From NCBI GenBank assembly GCA_018292915.2, contig JACVVK020000317.1:347501-411500 (forward strand): a DNA stretch of 64,000 bases. Reading direction: 5' to 3'. The translations under genes and the position numbers were made by a program. The notes beneath the pieces are model-generated. The model searched no databases. It had not been told where the DNA came from and was given only the letters and a program-made list of their open reading frames with translations. Shown here one piece after another: positions 1-10,336 of this stretch (its first letter is position 1; every line of letters starts with the position of its first letter). This stretch comes from Batillaria attramentaria. Taxonomy: Eukaryota > Mollusca > Gastropoda > Batillariidae.

Positions 1-513
1 CGTACACCTTCAAACTGCTACGTTACACCCCGAGGTTATGTGGGTGTTGTGAGGGCGTTTTACGCCTGTTTTCCGCCGGTCAGGGTTGACAAACAGGGGC
101 ACTGGTACAAATTTTGAGCCTGCCCGCAAAAAAAAATGGCGTAATCCTCCTTAAGAAAACAACAACAAAAACAACAACAAACCACACAGACGCAAATGCG
201 ATGGTGCTGTCATGCGTGAACATGAACATAGTGCCACAAGTTTCCCTTTTTCATCAATCAAGTAGTTTTAGCGGCAGTAACTTTGTAAATTCAGTGACGA
301 AATGTTCATATTTCGCAGTCGGACCTTTTGGCGTGTAGAAATTCCGTTTAATGGTCATAATGATATCTATATATGCCCGCTCTCTCCCGGCTCGGAAAAA
401 TGAAAGCAGCAGCTGAACAACAGCAAACGACAACTCTACCAACCGACGGCTAACATCAAATCGATACCGGGCCCTGACTGACCGTCCCATCTGAGTTACG
501 ATGACTGTGGTAG
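1..513. other. No gene recognised
   Basis: I see no splice-bounded exon and no recognisable protein in this stretch. It contains short A-rich runs (128-180) and unremarkable sequence up to the target-site duplication of the first SINE (CTGTGGTAG at 505-513). Confidence 0.5.
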
Positions 514-693
514 TGGGTGGGGTGGGGTGGGTGTTTTGGGGTTTAACGTCCTTTTCCACCACATACGGGTGATATCAAAGACGGGGCAACGATGAAAAAG
601 CCAGCACAAATATTTGGCTCCAGCCGGGATACGAACTCACGACCCGAGCATTAGAAGTCCAACGCTCTACCATTCCGGCCACCCCGGCTCCCC
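514..693 (-). mobile_element. SINE-A copy 1 (tRNA-derived SINE), full length
   Basis: On the minus strand the element starts with a tRNA-like head holding an A box (GGAATGGTAGAGCG) and a B box (GAGTTCGTATCC). The body runs through GTGCTGGCTTTTTCATCG, and the 3' end reads GGAAAAGGACGTTAAAC followed by a CACCC-rich tail. It is flanked by a near-perfect 9-bp duplication, CTGTGGTAG (505-513) and CTATGGTAG (694-702), as expected for LINE-driven retrotransposition. Confidence 0.9.
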
Positions 694-702
694 CTATGGT
701 AG

Positions 703-1219
703 CGAATTCTGATACTGACAACTGCCGGATCAAAAGGCGAAACTAACGTCATTAGAAACATTCTCCCGATCACATACAACTGCTAACCACTTCGCCCAAA
801 CTTCCAGCTGCTCATACCCAAGAAGATAATAATCACAAGCCACAAAAATCGCCATTTAAAAACCTTGATCTTCTAGTCTCCGAAACGAGGAGGAGAGCGC
901 GCACGCAGGGGAAACAACTGTGCCTCGCCAGCTGATTGGCAGCGGCGATTGGTTACGGTCTTTGATGGACAGGTTGTCAATTTCACGTCACGCTGGGGGG
1001 CGCGTGCTTACGGAGATTTTTGTTGTGATAGAAGAACGAGGAGGCTCGAGGGTTGTTGCTTTTAGAGGAAGCGTTGATACAGTTGGGTAAATGTTGCGTG
1101 GTGTTGACATGTGACATGGCAGGTTAAGGTAAACAAGATCGAATGACGAAAAACAAACACTGTGCAATTATCAGTATCTCCCCCTTGGTTAGGCAGCAGT
1201 AGTTGTCACTGATAAGAAA

Positions 1220-1257
<38 letters not shown>

Positions 1258-1497
1258 GGAGGGGGAGGGATAGAGACAGAAAATGAAATTCTTATCACAG
1301 GTATGAAGAGCGATACAAAAGTGCCCGTGGTTATGGAAAGGCATGTGTGAAAGAAAATTACAGGTACTATTGTAATATCCAGCCCTCTACACTGGCGTAG
1401 TTATGGCGTAATATGTCCTGCCCTTTCCAATAAAGTACTTGAAACTGGCATGCTGTGTCCAAGTTATTAACATGTCAATCAATACTTCCGCACTGTC
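703..1497. other. No gene recognised; (GA)n and two inverted CCAAT motifs
   Basis: No supported exon. A GC-rich patch near 895-1010 holds two ATTGG (inverted CCAAT) motifs at about 934 and 948 and an ACGTCACGC stretch, so it could be an old promoter. A (GA)n run lies at 1225-1252. Promoter function is inference only. Confidence 0.4.
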
Positions 1498-1510
1498 TAC
1501 ATATTTCCTG

Positions 1511-1680
1511 GGGGAGCCGGGGTGGTCAAATGGTAGAGCGTTGGACTTCTAATGCTCGGGTCGTGAGTTCGATCCCCGCTGGGGCCAAATATTTGTGCTG
1601 GCTTTTTCATCGTTGCCCCGTCTTTGATATCACCCTATGTGGTGGAAAAGGACGTTAAACCCCCAAACACCCACCCACCC
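1511..1680 (+). mobile_element. SINE-A copy 2, full length, perfect TSD
   Basis: The copy is complete: GGGGAGCCGGGGTGG head, A box around 1530, B box GAGTTCGATCC near 1566, then the GTGCTGGCTTTTTCATCG body and the GACGTTAAACCCCC tail. The 13-bp target-site duplication TACATATTTCCTG is perfect at 1498-1510 and 1681-1693, so this is a young insertion and its ends can define the element. Confidence 0.95.
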
Positions 1681-1747
1681 TACATATTTCCTGGTCCCCA
1701 GTTCCAGGTTGCAGTGTTTAGGAGACTGGTGTCAGTTGGGAAACGCT

Positions 1748-2035
1748 CGTGGTCGACAGTTAGCCGCGAATTAGTCTTTGTGGCTTGGGCGGCGTTAAGC
1801 CCTAACTCACTCACTCACTCGCTCGTGGTCGACAGTTAGCCGCGAATTAGTCTTTGTGGCTTGGGCGGCGTTAAGCCCTAACTCACTCACTCACTCACTC
1901 ACTCGTGGTCGACAGTTAGCCGCGAATTAGTCTTTGTGGCTTGGGCGGCGTTAAGCCCTAACTCACTCACTCACTCACTCACTCACAGACAGACAGACTC
2001 ACTCACTCACTCACTCACTCACTCGTGGTCGACAG
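1748..2035 (+). repeat. Tandem array of a SINE-like tail with (ACTC)n, 3 units
   Basis: Units starting CGTGGTCGACAGTTAGCC recur at 1748, 1824 and 1904, with a partial unit at 2024. Each continues as GCGAATTAGTCTTTGTGGC, then GGCGTTAAGCCCTAAC, then (ACTC)n of varying length. The module also occurs singly at 17886, 38990 (minus) and 42749, so it is the 3' part of a dispersed element (family C here) that has become tandem at this site. Confidence 0.85.
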
Positions 2036-2199
2036 CAGTAGTTATCATAAGAAAGTCTCATCATCTTCACAAAATCAGTTACTAAATGGTATATTGTTTG
2101 GCGTGATTAATCTGGAAACAGTACCGAAATTGAGCTCTTTTGTTATGTTTCACTTATGAGCATGATTCGGCGCGAAGTGGCGTGGGAAAAGGGTTGTCT

Positions 2200-2530
2200 T
2201 AAAAAAAAAAAAAAAAAACTATGCGAAAATTATTTCTGTGTTTTCAAATGTTGGATCAGTGTCTGAAAGTTAAAACGTTTCAATAGATAATGTGATGGCA
2301 CAGTCATGCACAAGTTGGGAAAGTATTGTCAGATGTTTGATTCGATGAAGGGTCCTTTAGTTAATGTTACTTTATTGTCACATACATGGAAATGGAGCTG
2401 CAGCAAAATAGATACAACACAGAGCAACAGGAACCCCCCCCCCCCCCCCAAAAAAAAAAAACCAAAAAAAACCAAAAAAAACAAACAAACAAAAAAAAAA
2501 AACCCCAAAAAAAACCCAAAAACAGCAATC
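2200..2530. repeat. Poly(A) and A/C low-complexity tract
   Basis: A run of about 19 A residues starts near 2200. A C-run and A/C-rich low-complexity tract spans 2434-2520. Open frames here are lysine- or proline-rich artefacts. Confidence 0.8.
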
Positions 2531-2612
2531 ACATACATTGCAGTTAAGTTACCAACGCGAAAATGACGATAATAACGTACGCCGCCGGCTAGGTCTACAC
2601 ACAAAAACGTAA

Positions 2613-3223
2613 AGGCCGTTCTACACGTGGCAAGTTTGCCCGGCAAAAGCGGGTTTGCGGCCCCGGCAAGTCGACGGCAAATGTACAAGCAAGCTGTACA
2701 GTCTTGCGGCCCACGGCTTGCCGTGGCAAGTTTCGGATAGAACGGCTTTCTATTTTCTCGGCTTGCGCCTGGCAAGTGCGCGCGAGGCACCCAGGGGGCC
2801 TCGCCAGGACGGCCAATCGCACGCCGCGTAGTGGTCACGCGGCCAAATTAAACAAAATGGCGTCAAAGACCTCCGTATGCGCCAAGCGAATCTCGCTGCA
2901 AGATCCACTCTCTCGCCCAGATTCGCTGCTTCTTCCTGTTCTGCAGCAAAATAACTGCAGCTGCTGCAACAGCTAATTCCTCCTCCGAACTTTCATTCAC
3001 ATTTTCAGCTGAGTCTCACTCGGATTCACTCGCGACCATGGCCGGGCGAATCGCGCGAGGCCCCTTCCAAATATGGGGTTGAAAGGGTCACACGAAAGGT
3101 CAATCAGCCGACTTGTGGTGCGGAGGTTTCCGCGTGTAGAAGCAGCGGCGTTGCGGCAGACAAACTTGCGGGGGGAAAGTCGAAGGGCGGCAATTTGCCG
3201 CTTGTCACGTGTAGAACGGCCCT
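2613..3223. mobile_element. PIF/Harbinger-type non-autonomous transposon
   Basis: The two ends form inverted repeats: AGGCCGTTCTACACGTGG at 2613 and the complement of CACGTGTAGAACGGCCCT ending at 3223. Both are flanked by TAA (2610-2612 and 3224-3226), matching the TWA target site of PIF/Harbinger elements. The interior is G/C-rich with repeated GGCAAGTTTGCC-like motifs. A relic of the transposase N-terminus lies inside on the minus strand, which supports the family call. Confidence 0.8.
2864..3039 (-). pseudogene. Harbinger-like transposase N-terminal relic
   Basis: Reading the minus strand from an ATG at 3037-3039 gives MVASESE, an in-frame TGA, then an acidic stretch (NESSEEELAVAAA), a basic stretch, and RIWAREWILQRDSLGAYGGL before a TGA. 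The W-V/A-R-x-W-(L/I)-L-x-R-x-x-x-G-A-Y pattern is typical of the N-terminal segment of PIF/Harbinger nucleases (from memory). No DDE domain remains in the 611-bp element, so it is a dead internal-deletion derivative. Confidence 0.65.
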
Positions 3224-3280
3224 TAAGAAGCACTGGCAGAAGTAGTCGGGATATCCCTTCATACCCCAGGCGGGGAGAAA

Positions 3281-3452
3281 GGGTGGGTGGGTGTTTGGGT
3301 GTTTCACGTCCTTTACCACCACATACGGGTGATATCAAAGACGGGGCAACGATGAAAAAGCCAGCACAAATATTTGGCCCCAGCCGGGATACGAACTCAC
3401 GACCCTAGCGTTAAAAGTCCAACGCTCTACCATTCAGCCACCCCGGCTCCCA
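3281..3452 (-). mobile_element. SINE-A copy 3
   Basis: The minus-strand copy runs from head GGGAGCCGGGGTGGCTGAATGG to the GTGAAACACCCAAACACCC tail. The tail reads CACGTCC instead of AACGTCC on the plus strand, a small divergence. It lies 57 bp to the right of the Harbinger element. I see no clear TSD. Confidence 0.9.
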
Positions 3453-4028
3453 ACGGGTAGAAACGAATACAATATTTTGAATCTTTCAATCAGAGCGGAG
3501 TTAGGAGCCAGCAGCGTAACACGAACGCGACGGCAACCGGGAGGTGGGGGGGGGGATGAAGTTACCGCTCATAGCGATTGTCTTATAATGCAAAAACGTT
3601 TCTTGAAGGTGTGTGCAATCTCAACAAAACTCCACAAACAGCGTGTGTTAAAAAAAAAAAAATCCGACTCTGTCAGCGTTACAGAGTTTTATGCGTCCCT
3701 GAAACTCCTGTTAAGAAAGGGCAGCCTGATTTCACAGCTCAGTTTGCACTTTGACATTGAGCGAGAAAGATGGCAGTGGCTAGTCTTTTCGTGCAGCACA
3801 CAACAACCGCTAGACGCTGTAGCGATGTGTCTCGCTCACTGACCAAACGCACAATGAAGTCACCCAAACTCACGCTGTGGTTTTACAAGGGTCTCCGAAG
3901 CGCTGAGAACTCTACAACTGACTGTGACAGAATTGCCTGCATTATACACAGTCGCAGGAGTCGGAGTTATATAAAACAAAACAAAAAATTGCGGCTTTTT
4001 GTTGAGATTGCAGACCATTTAACCCATT
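3453..4028. other. No gene recognised
   Basis: Open frames up to about 120 codons occur here, but they lack splice sites, domain signatures or codon bias. The region includes G- and A-runs near 3546 and 3650. Confidence 0.4.
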
Positions 4029-4540
4029 CATTTTTTTTTTTTTTTTTTTTGCTGCCACAACTCTTTGCCGGCTCCAGTGGTGTTCCTCCCTGGTAATGGG
4101 TGGAATCCACGGAGGGCTTGGAAGCTGGGGCATTTTTTAAATTATTATTATGCATGATGATGGAGATGAGGATGATGGTAAGATGATGCTATGGAGGTCC
4201 GTGTGGTTTGGGAATGCGGGACAGGGCCGCATTCCGCGCTTCCTGTCATAAATATCCCGGCATTAACCAGGCCCGGGAACTACGGCACCTGCGGTGCCGG
4301 CCGTGTAATCATCCACATCATAAGACGTGTCATACCAAGGGAAGCACCCCCAAAGTCGCACCCGTGAAGTGGGTGAATCTCGGCTGTGTGGCAACAGCCT
4401 ACCCATTGGGCCCATAGCACACCTGCTCTGGGTAGGAGCCGACCTAGGTAGGAAAAATCCCGCTAGCCTCGGCTGGGACTCGAACCCGGGTCTCCCGGTC
4501 CATGGTCCCAAGTGCTAACCACTACACTACGGGGACCGGT
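4029..4540 (-). mobile_element. SINE-B copy 1, near full length (tRNA-derived, ~500 bp)
   Basis: On the minus strand the head is CCCCGTAGTGTAGTGGTTAG (A box) followed by GACCCGGGTTCGAGTCC (B box). A long unrelated body follows, ending in a poly(A) seen as T-run 4030-4050. CCATTCATT occurs just outside both ends (around 4023 and 4541), giving a plausible target-site duplication. Copies at 14472 and 17222 share head and body. Confidence 0.88.
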
Positions 4541-4800
4541 CCATTCATTCTTTTACAGAACAGTTCATGCGTGACCACCAAGCAAAAGATCAAACCACTG
4601 AAGAATCTAGATAACGTTTCGATCACGCGTTCAACCATACGGGGATGCCCCCAAGAGGCTGAACAGATCAAAAGCGTTCGCACGTGCAACACGAAATCAG
4701 AACATCTGTTTGTCCCCCCGCAGGTCGCCTTGACCTCAGGTACAAACTCATGGACTCCCAACTGACAGAGTGTCCAAGGGAGAGGTGACGTCACTTCCAG

Positions 4801-4913
4801 GTGAGCTGATGGTGGTTTGAACACTGGGTAATGAGGTAGAACTGTGTCGGTCCCAGACTGTCTGGGGATCAGGGGGGAAGCTAATATACTTGCGTTGTGA
4901 AGATCAAATGAGG

Positions 4914-4981
<68 letters not shown>

Positions 4982-5260
4982 GCGCACATGTTCAACAACT
5001 GACTCCCCAAGACCGTAACTATAAGTACTCCTATGTAAAATTCTCTGCTTTTTAAAGTACATTTTAGGGGGCTGGAGTATCCAACTTCTAGCGCACTGTG
5101 ATAAAAATCAGCTGATGGTGGCGGTTTGACTACTAGGTAATGAGTCAGAACTGTGTCGGTTTCAGATTTTGGGCGGGATGAGGATGTAAACTGATATACA
5201 CGTACCTACTTTGTGGAGATCAAATGAGGACACGCAAGGAAGCGCGCACTGTTGAATCCA
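4801..5260 (+). repeat. Diverged tandem duplication with embedded (CA)n(CT)n
   Basis: The segment 4801-4985 (AGCTGATGGTGG, GGTAATGAG, AGAACTGTGTCGGT, AGATCAAATGAGG, GTGCGCAC) recurs with substitutions at 5109-5255 in the same order. Between the copies lies a (CA)n/(CT)n microsatellite at 4915-4978. The divergence suggests an old duplication. Confidence 0.7.
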
Positions 5261-5581
5261 GGTATATAGTTTTAAACGAAATAACGCTAGATATCTGGAT
5301 TACTGTTGCTTTTCCTTTCCTTGAAATTCATTCCTAAAATTCAAGAATTCAGCCAAGTATTAAAAATATCAAGCACAAACTACGCAGTATGGCTTTATGT
5401 CTTTGAAATGGCTTTATACCTATAAAATATGAAAACGCAGGAAATGCGCGACAGGAATTGGGGGGGGGGGGGGGGGAGGTGCCAAACTCATCAGCTACAT
5501 TACCTTACCAGTCAATATACACAAAACCGCACCACCATAAAAAGTCTTTACGATTTCACATCGTGATTGTAAAATAGTTCT

Positions 5582-5870
5582 GGGCCCGTATGTAATAGTC
5601 GAGGTTAGGGCTTTTAGCCCTGGGTTAGAGTCTAACCTCGAACTAAACTAGCTCTATGTTTTTGGGGTTTTGTTTTTTGGGGTTTTTTTGGGGATTTTTA
5701 ACCAAGAAGTGGGCCCATTCCAGCAAGGTGCCTAGGCTGTGATGGAAGGATTTTTTCTTCCTTTCTTCACTTCCTTTTTTATTTAATTTTCCTTTTGGGT
5801 TTCTTTTGTCCTAGTCTGGGTTAGGCCCGTAGCCGTGGGTTATATTAACCTCGACTTTTACATACGGGCC
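5582..5870 (+). mobile_element. GGGCCC-ended MITE, copy 1
   Basis: The element begins GGGCCCGTATGTAATAGTCG and ends with the near complement CTTTTACATACGGGCC. Subterminal palindromes (GAGGTTAG...CTAACCTCG and the AGCCGTGGGTTA block) and a T-rich centre with TTCCAGCAAGGTGCC are shared with copies at 14007, 28603 and 46372. There is no coding capacity. The superfamily is not assigned because no target-site duplication is clear. Confidence 0.8.
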
Positions 5871-6433
5871 GTGGTCCTTAAACCAGAAACATAAATGTAC
5901 GTGAACTGATTGACACATTTCCTTCCGCGCGCCAGCATCCCACTTTTTTGACTTGAATACAATCTTCACCGGCTTAACTCTTTTTCGGTTTTGGCCCTCT
6001 ATGCAAAAATCAGGCAAGATTAACGGTTCTCTAATGACCCTTACGCAGCAAACACGAGTATAATCAAAGTGCAACACTCCCACTAAGCCAAATTTAAACC
6101 CACGCATACTGAGTTAATAATGATTTTTTTTTTTTTTTGTGAAGTCAGTCACAGTCAATGCACGTACTCAAACAATATCAGCTCTTCCATATAACTACAA
6201 CGTCGACACCCTCTTGAGAGGGAATCTCAGTCTTTCTTTGAATGAGAATATAAATCTTTTTGAAACTGTACAGCACTTTATAGAAATATCAGGTCGCTTT
6301 GACACCTAAATTCCGATTACCATTAGCAGTCGTCAACCCGCTGTCACCGTTGAAACCACAGTCCGACTGCATTTTTGTTTGTACAGTACTTACTGGCCAT
6401 TCTCTCCATCCCCTTTCTTCCTATCTCTTTCTT

Positions 6434-6760
6434 TAATTCAATTCAATTCAATTCAAACGACTTTATTGTGTCCATTAAGAACAAATTTGTTTTTTGTTCA
6501 GGGGCATGTAAAATTTATTAAAATAAAGGGTTAATATTTAAAGGCAGCTTCACGATGTATAATATAAGACAAGCAAACTAAAAGTGATAAGAAAGGACAC
6601 AATACATAAATTTGATTCAGTCCTATCATAATACTGTATCTGACGTCTCCGCCACACATGTTTCTGTACTTATGAGCACACTTATAAGTTTTTGACTTGT
6701 TGTGCTCGGCCTCGTGAACATTGTGACTGAGTGCAAATTTATATTTGTTCAAAATGAATA
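6434..6760 (-). mobile_element. Probable LINE 3' UTR with (AATTG)n tail
   Basis: The minus strand ends in ...ATGGACACAATAAAGTCG followed by TTTGAATTGAATTGAATT, the usual layout of a LINE 3' end with a short tandem tail. No RT-coding sequence is visible upstream of the tail, so this is a 5'-truncated 3' UTR. Confidence 0.5.
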
Positions 6761-6928
6761 AAACTGTTTAAACCAAGTCAGTCACTGGTACACAACTCCA
6801 AACTTACTTGGTAGCAATTGAGTTCAGGTTGCATCAGTTTTAGATTTTTCCTGTGCTTTTGCAGGCTAGCGTTTTATCTATGATGCTGACCAGAACTTTG
6901 TCAGGTGGAACTGCCTCAGGAAGCCGGT

Positions 6929-7100
6929 GGGGGAACCGGGATAGCTGAAAGGTAGAGCGTTGGACTTTCAACGCGCGGGTCGTGAGTTCGAATCCCGGCA
7001 GGGGCCTAATATTTGTGCTGGCATTTTTGTCGTTGCCCCGTCTTTGACATCACATACACGTGGTGGAAAAGGACGTTAAACTCCCAAACACTCACCAGCC
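6929..7100 (+). mobile_element. SINE-A copy 4, full length
   Basis: The head is GGGGGAACCGGGATAGCTGA, the B box is GAGTTCGAATCCCGG, and the tail GACGTTAAACTCCCAAACAC follows. It belongs to a variant group that reads CTCCC in the tail. Flanking GCCTCAGGAAG and GCCTTCAGGAGG may be a decayed TSD. Confidence 0.88.
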
Positions 7101-7472
7101 AGCCTTCAGGAGGATCATAGTGTTCACGAACAGGCACTACACTGGTCCTGAATCCCAAAGCAACCACCAACCAACAATCCCGAACACGCTCCCTCACAAT
7201 TGGATTGGCACTCGACCGTGTAATGAAATCCAAACTCTAACAGCATCGGTGTGTTTGAAGCGGTCACGCGCCAGTGATTTGAACCACACTCTGTGATTTT
7301 GATACAACTGCGAGGCGTGACTTACCGCCGACCAAGACACTGTCGTGGGAATTCCGTACGTCACGGTGTTTGGTTCTGAAAACGATGTTTTCGAACTCAA
7401 CGGCTCTTCTTGGTTGCGGTACAGACCTGGGTCTGGCCTGGGTTACGGTGACCTAAAAGAAATATTGATACA

Positions 7473-7940
7473 CAGGGGCGCCGGAACCGGGGGGGGGGGG
7501 GGGGGCAGGGGGGGGCAGCTGCCCCCCCCCTGTACCCAAGCAGGGGGGGGGGGGGCAAGAGTGTCTTTTTGCCCCCCCCCCCCCCCTGGAAAATCAGGTG
7601 ACTATGGCAAGAGGGGGGGGGGGGGCAAAGCTATGGTCTTGCCCCCCCCCCTTCCCCTACCTCTCCCCCTACCCCTCTTAGTGCTCTCTCCCTCATCCCA
7701 CCCAACAGAGAACGTCTGTTTTTGCGGACCGAAGGCTGTCCGCTCCTCTGATTGCCCCCCCCCCCCCCCCCCCCCGCTTTTCACTTTTTTCGGGCAACGT
7801 CCTGGTTCGTAAAGGTTTTTTGTCTACGCAGCATTTGATCCGCCCCCCCCCCCCCCCCCGCTTTTCACTTTCTTCGGGCAACGTTCCCCCCTCCGAGATT
7901 CTGCCCCCCCCCCCTCCCCCAACATCTTCCGGCGCCCCTG
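7473..7940. mobile_element. G/C-run foldback element, hAT-like ends
   Basis: Inverted ends CAGGGGCGCCGGAA (7473-7486) and TTCCGGCGCCCCTG (7927-7940) bound 468 bp made largely of long G and C homopolymers separated by short spacers. CAGGGGC termini are common among non-autonomous hAT elements (established knowledge). GATACA flanks both sides, but the duplication is out of register by one or two bases, so the superfamily is not settled. Glycine/proline open frames inside are artefacts. Confidence 0.7.
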
Positions 7941-8537
7941 ATACAGATCGGTAACGAATGTAATTAAATGTTGCAGTGAGATCTGTCGCTCGTTCGGTCT
8001 AAGTGCCTAGTAAACGCAATGTAACTGTTAAGCACTTAGGCTATTTTATACAAGGGCCGAAGCGAACATGGGTTTGATAAACACTTAGTCCCTTTCACCA
8101 TCACACGACAAAAACGTAGCCCGTGGAATTGAGACACGCTTTCTAGCTGCGAGGTAGTGTCACAACATTTCACTGATCAGATTCATTTTAGGCCTGTTAC
8201 GATTTTGTCTTGACACGTGTGAAATAAGTGATGGGCATGCGTATGTCACAGCACATTTGCATCTTTTCTACCAGAGAAGCGTGAACGAGACGGATATTGG
8301 TTTTGGGAGGGGTGGAGGAGGAGGAGGAGGAGGAGGAGAGGGGAGGGGGGGGGTCGGGAGGGAAGGAGGGTGGAACAAGGGAACAAGATAGTGTTCATCA
8401 TCAGAAAAACTGTTAATCATCATCATTAGCTTGCTTTACGTCCTATGGCTTTTGGCCCTTAAGGACAAGTTGTTCCTGGCGTGTGTCTTTGGCTGCTTGG
8501 CTAGGCGAGTGTCTTTGGGGTGTGTGAGGGAAAACTG
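7941..8537. other. No gene recognised; (GGA)n purine tract
   Basis: No exon is supported. A (GGA)n purine tract lies at 8308-8372. The rest is ordinary intergenic or intronic sequence. Confidence 0.4.
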
Positions 8538-8737
8538 TTAAAGGTTCCAAGAACAACTCTGAAGTCAGCTGGCGAACGTTCATTTTCTTACGCCGCCCCC
8601 ACTGTCTGGAACGCTTTACCTGTCACCATTAGGGACCTTCCCACACTGACTCAATTTAAGGCCCATTTCAAGACCTACCTCTTTAGGCAAGCTTTCGAGC
8701 TGTAGACCGACCACTGTTTCATCGGCACTCAGTGTGT

Positions 8738-8824
<87 letters not shown>

Positions 8825-8895
8825 CGCAAAGAGTGTTTCGTAGAAAACAGATAGGCGCTATATAAACTGTATTCATTATTATTATTATTATTATT
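8538..8895 (+). mobile_element. LINE 3' end (RT ORF2 C-terminus + 3' UTR)
   Basis: Codons to the TAG at 8703-8705 encode ...GERSFSYAAPTVWNALPV..., with F-K-x-x-F-K-T-Y-L-F further on. This is the hallmark carboxy end of CR1/L2-like non-LTR retrotransposon polyproteins (RSFSxAAPxxWNxLP). A (TG)n tract of about 80 bp (8739-8820) interrupts the 3' UTR, which ends GGCGCTATATAAAC and an (ATT)n tail. A second copy of the same clade lies at 22853. It is 5' truncated. Confidence 0.8.
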
Positions 8896-9827
8896 TATAG
8901 TTCTGTTGTTCATCTGTCTCTATAAATTGCAATCCCACAAGAGTGTCAGAGTGAGGTATGGGTGATATGTGTGTTTCGTACGCGTGCCTATTGCACTTTA
9001 TTCACACCTTCCCTATCTACGTCATTTCCTAGTTTAAGTTTGGTTTGATTGCAGAACATTACCATTAAATGCTGACATCAGATACGTTCAGGAAAAACCT
9101 GTGTGTTTCAGAAGATGGTGGAGGGTAGGAAAGCAAGTTTTGATAGTGGCATCATCTTAGCTCTACCAAATGCAATTACAATTAAAATCTTGGCGACTGA
9201 GGCGACAAGGAGAAGGTTTTGGCATCTCGGCTAAATCAGGAAACTGCATTCTCAAGCTGGTACAAGATTGCAAAAATGTAATCTGTGTCAGACACTTCTA
9301 CCAGGATTCGGTAAAAGGGACTAAGTGCCTATCAAATCCTGGGCGGTTATGCCTTTTACAAGATCACGATAGAATTGTCTGACACGTTTCAAAAGCCTGC
9401 AGTCACGCGTCTTCGGATCTTTGATTTGGAAGATTGGATTTATTTCATTTAATTCGATTAAATTTATTTATTTATTGAATCGCCTGGGAGTACTACAGGC
9501 TCATCAGTGTCAAAACCTGGATACGTGTGATCGAAGTGATAAGTGAACTTGGGATCTTTTACTGATTAGCAATTGTTTTTACATGACACAAACACCACAG
9601 CCACCACCGATCTCCCTCGTGGCTGTCTTTAACAACGACGACGACAACAACAACAACAACAACAACGCCTGTCTGTCTCTATAACGATCGTAAGTCACTG
9701 AATCCATGACGCATTGCTAATCAATGCAATGTTTTTCTCTCCTTAGTTTTCACATTCCAAACTCACAGCGCATGACGGCTCTCACTACACAGCTCTGCTA
9801 GACCCTGTATCAGTCCCAGTTTGTCGC
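8896..9827. other. No gene recognised
   Basis: AT-rich patch at 9424-9480 and (AAC)n near 9636-9665. No exon with splice signals is supported. Confidence 0.4.
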
Positions 9828-9918
9828 GGGGAGGTGGGTGGGTGTTTGGGAGTTTAACGTCCTTTTCCACCACATACGGGCGATATCAAAGACGGGGCAA
9901 CGATGAAAAAGCCAGCAC
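9828..9918 (-). mobile_element. SINE-A copy 5, 5'-truncated
   Basis: Only the 3' half is present on the minus strand: GTGCTGGCTTTTTCATCG through GGACGTTAAACTCCC and the (CACCC) tail. The tRNA head is missing, as in other truncated copies here. Confidence 0.85.
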
Positions 9919-10050
9919 CACCCAGTATGTTGCAAGGCCAATAACGCTTGGATAGTTGGTGGCTATGATTTTAATCTCCCAACATAGGAACAGCAAATCT
10001 GTTGGTGTACACATGTTATTCACGTACAGAACGCCGTCACACAGTAACAG

Positions 10051-10220
10051 GGCTGGGTGGGTGTTTGGGGGTTTAACGTCCTTTTCCACCACATACGGGT
10101 GATATTAAAGACGGGGCTACGATGAAAAAGCCAGCACAAACATTTGGCCCCAACCGGGATACGAACTCACGACCCGAGCAATAGAAGTCTAACGCTCTAC
10201 TATTCGGCCACCCCGGCTCC
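10051..10220 (-). mobile_element. SINE-A copy 6, full length, 17-bp TSD
   Basis: A complete minus-strand copy flanked by CCGTCACACAGTAACAG (10034-10050) and CCGTCAAACAGTAACAG (10221-10237), a 17-bp duplication with one mismatch. It inserted into a dispersed repeat that also occurs near 23395. Confidence 0.93.
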
Positions 10221-10336
10221 CCGTCAAACAGTAACAGCATTACAACAGAACACAACAAGTCAAAACGTATAGGCGTGCTCACCTGAGCCAAGTGGCAGAC
10301 ATGCATGGCGGAGAACTTGAGTTGCCGTGAAAAATT
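10221..10336 (+). repeat. Dispersed repeat, diverged copy at 23395-23505
   Basis: ACAGTAAC...CACAACAAGT...GCTCA(C/T)CTGA...GCATGGCGGAGAA...CGTGAAAA follows in the same order here and at 23395-23505. It marks an otherwise unnamed repeat family into which SINE-A copy 6 inserted. Confidence 0.6.

Noticed and set aside
1511..1590. tRNA gene (A and B boxes with tRNA spacing), also in the other SINE-A and SINE-B heads
   Set aside because: No clean acceptor stem or anticodon arm. The sequence recurs many times with SINE bodies, tails and TSDs.
7345..7881. Proline/glycine-rich coding frames
   Set aside because: They lie in the G/C homopolymer foldback element and follow from the runs.
7473..7940. 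Firm hAT assignment with an 8-bp target duplication
   Set aside because: GATACA occurs on both sides but out of register, so an exact 8-bp duplication cannot be shown.
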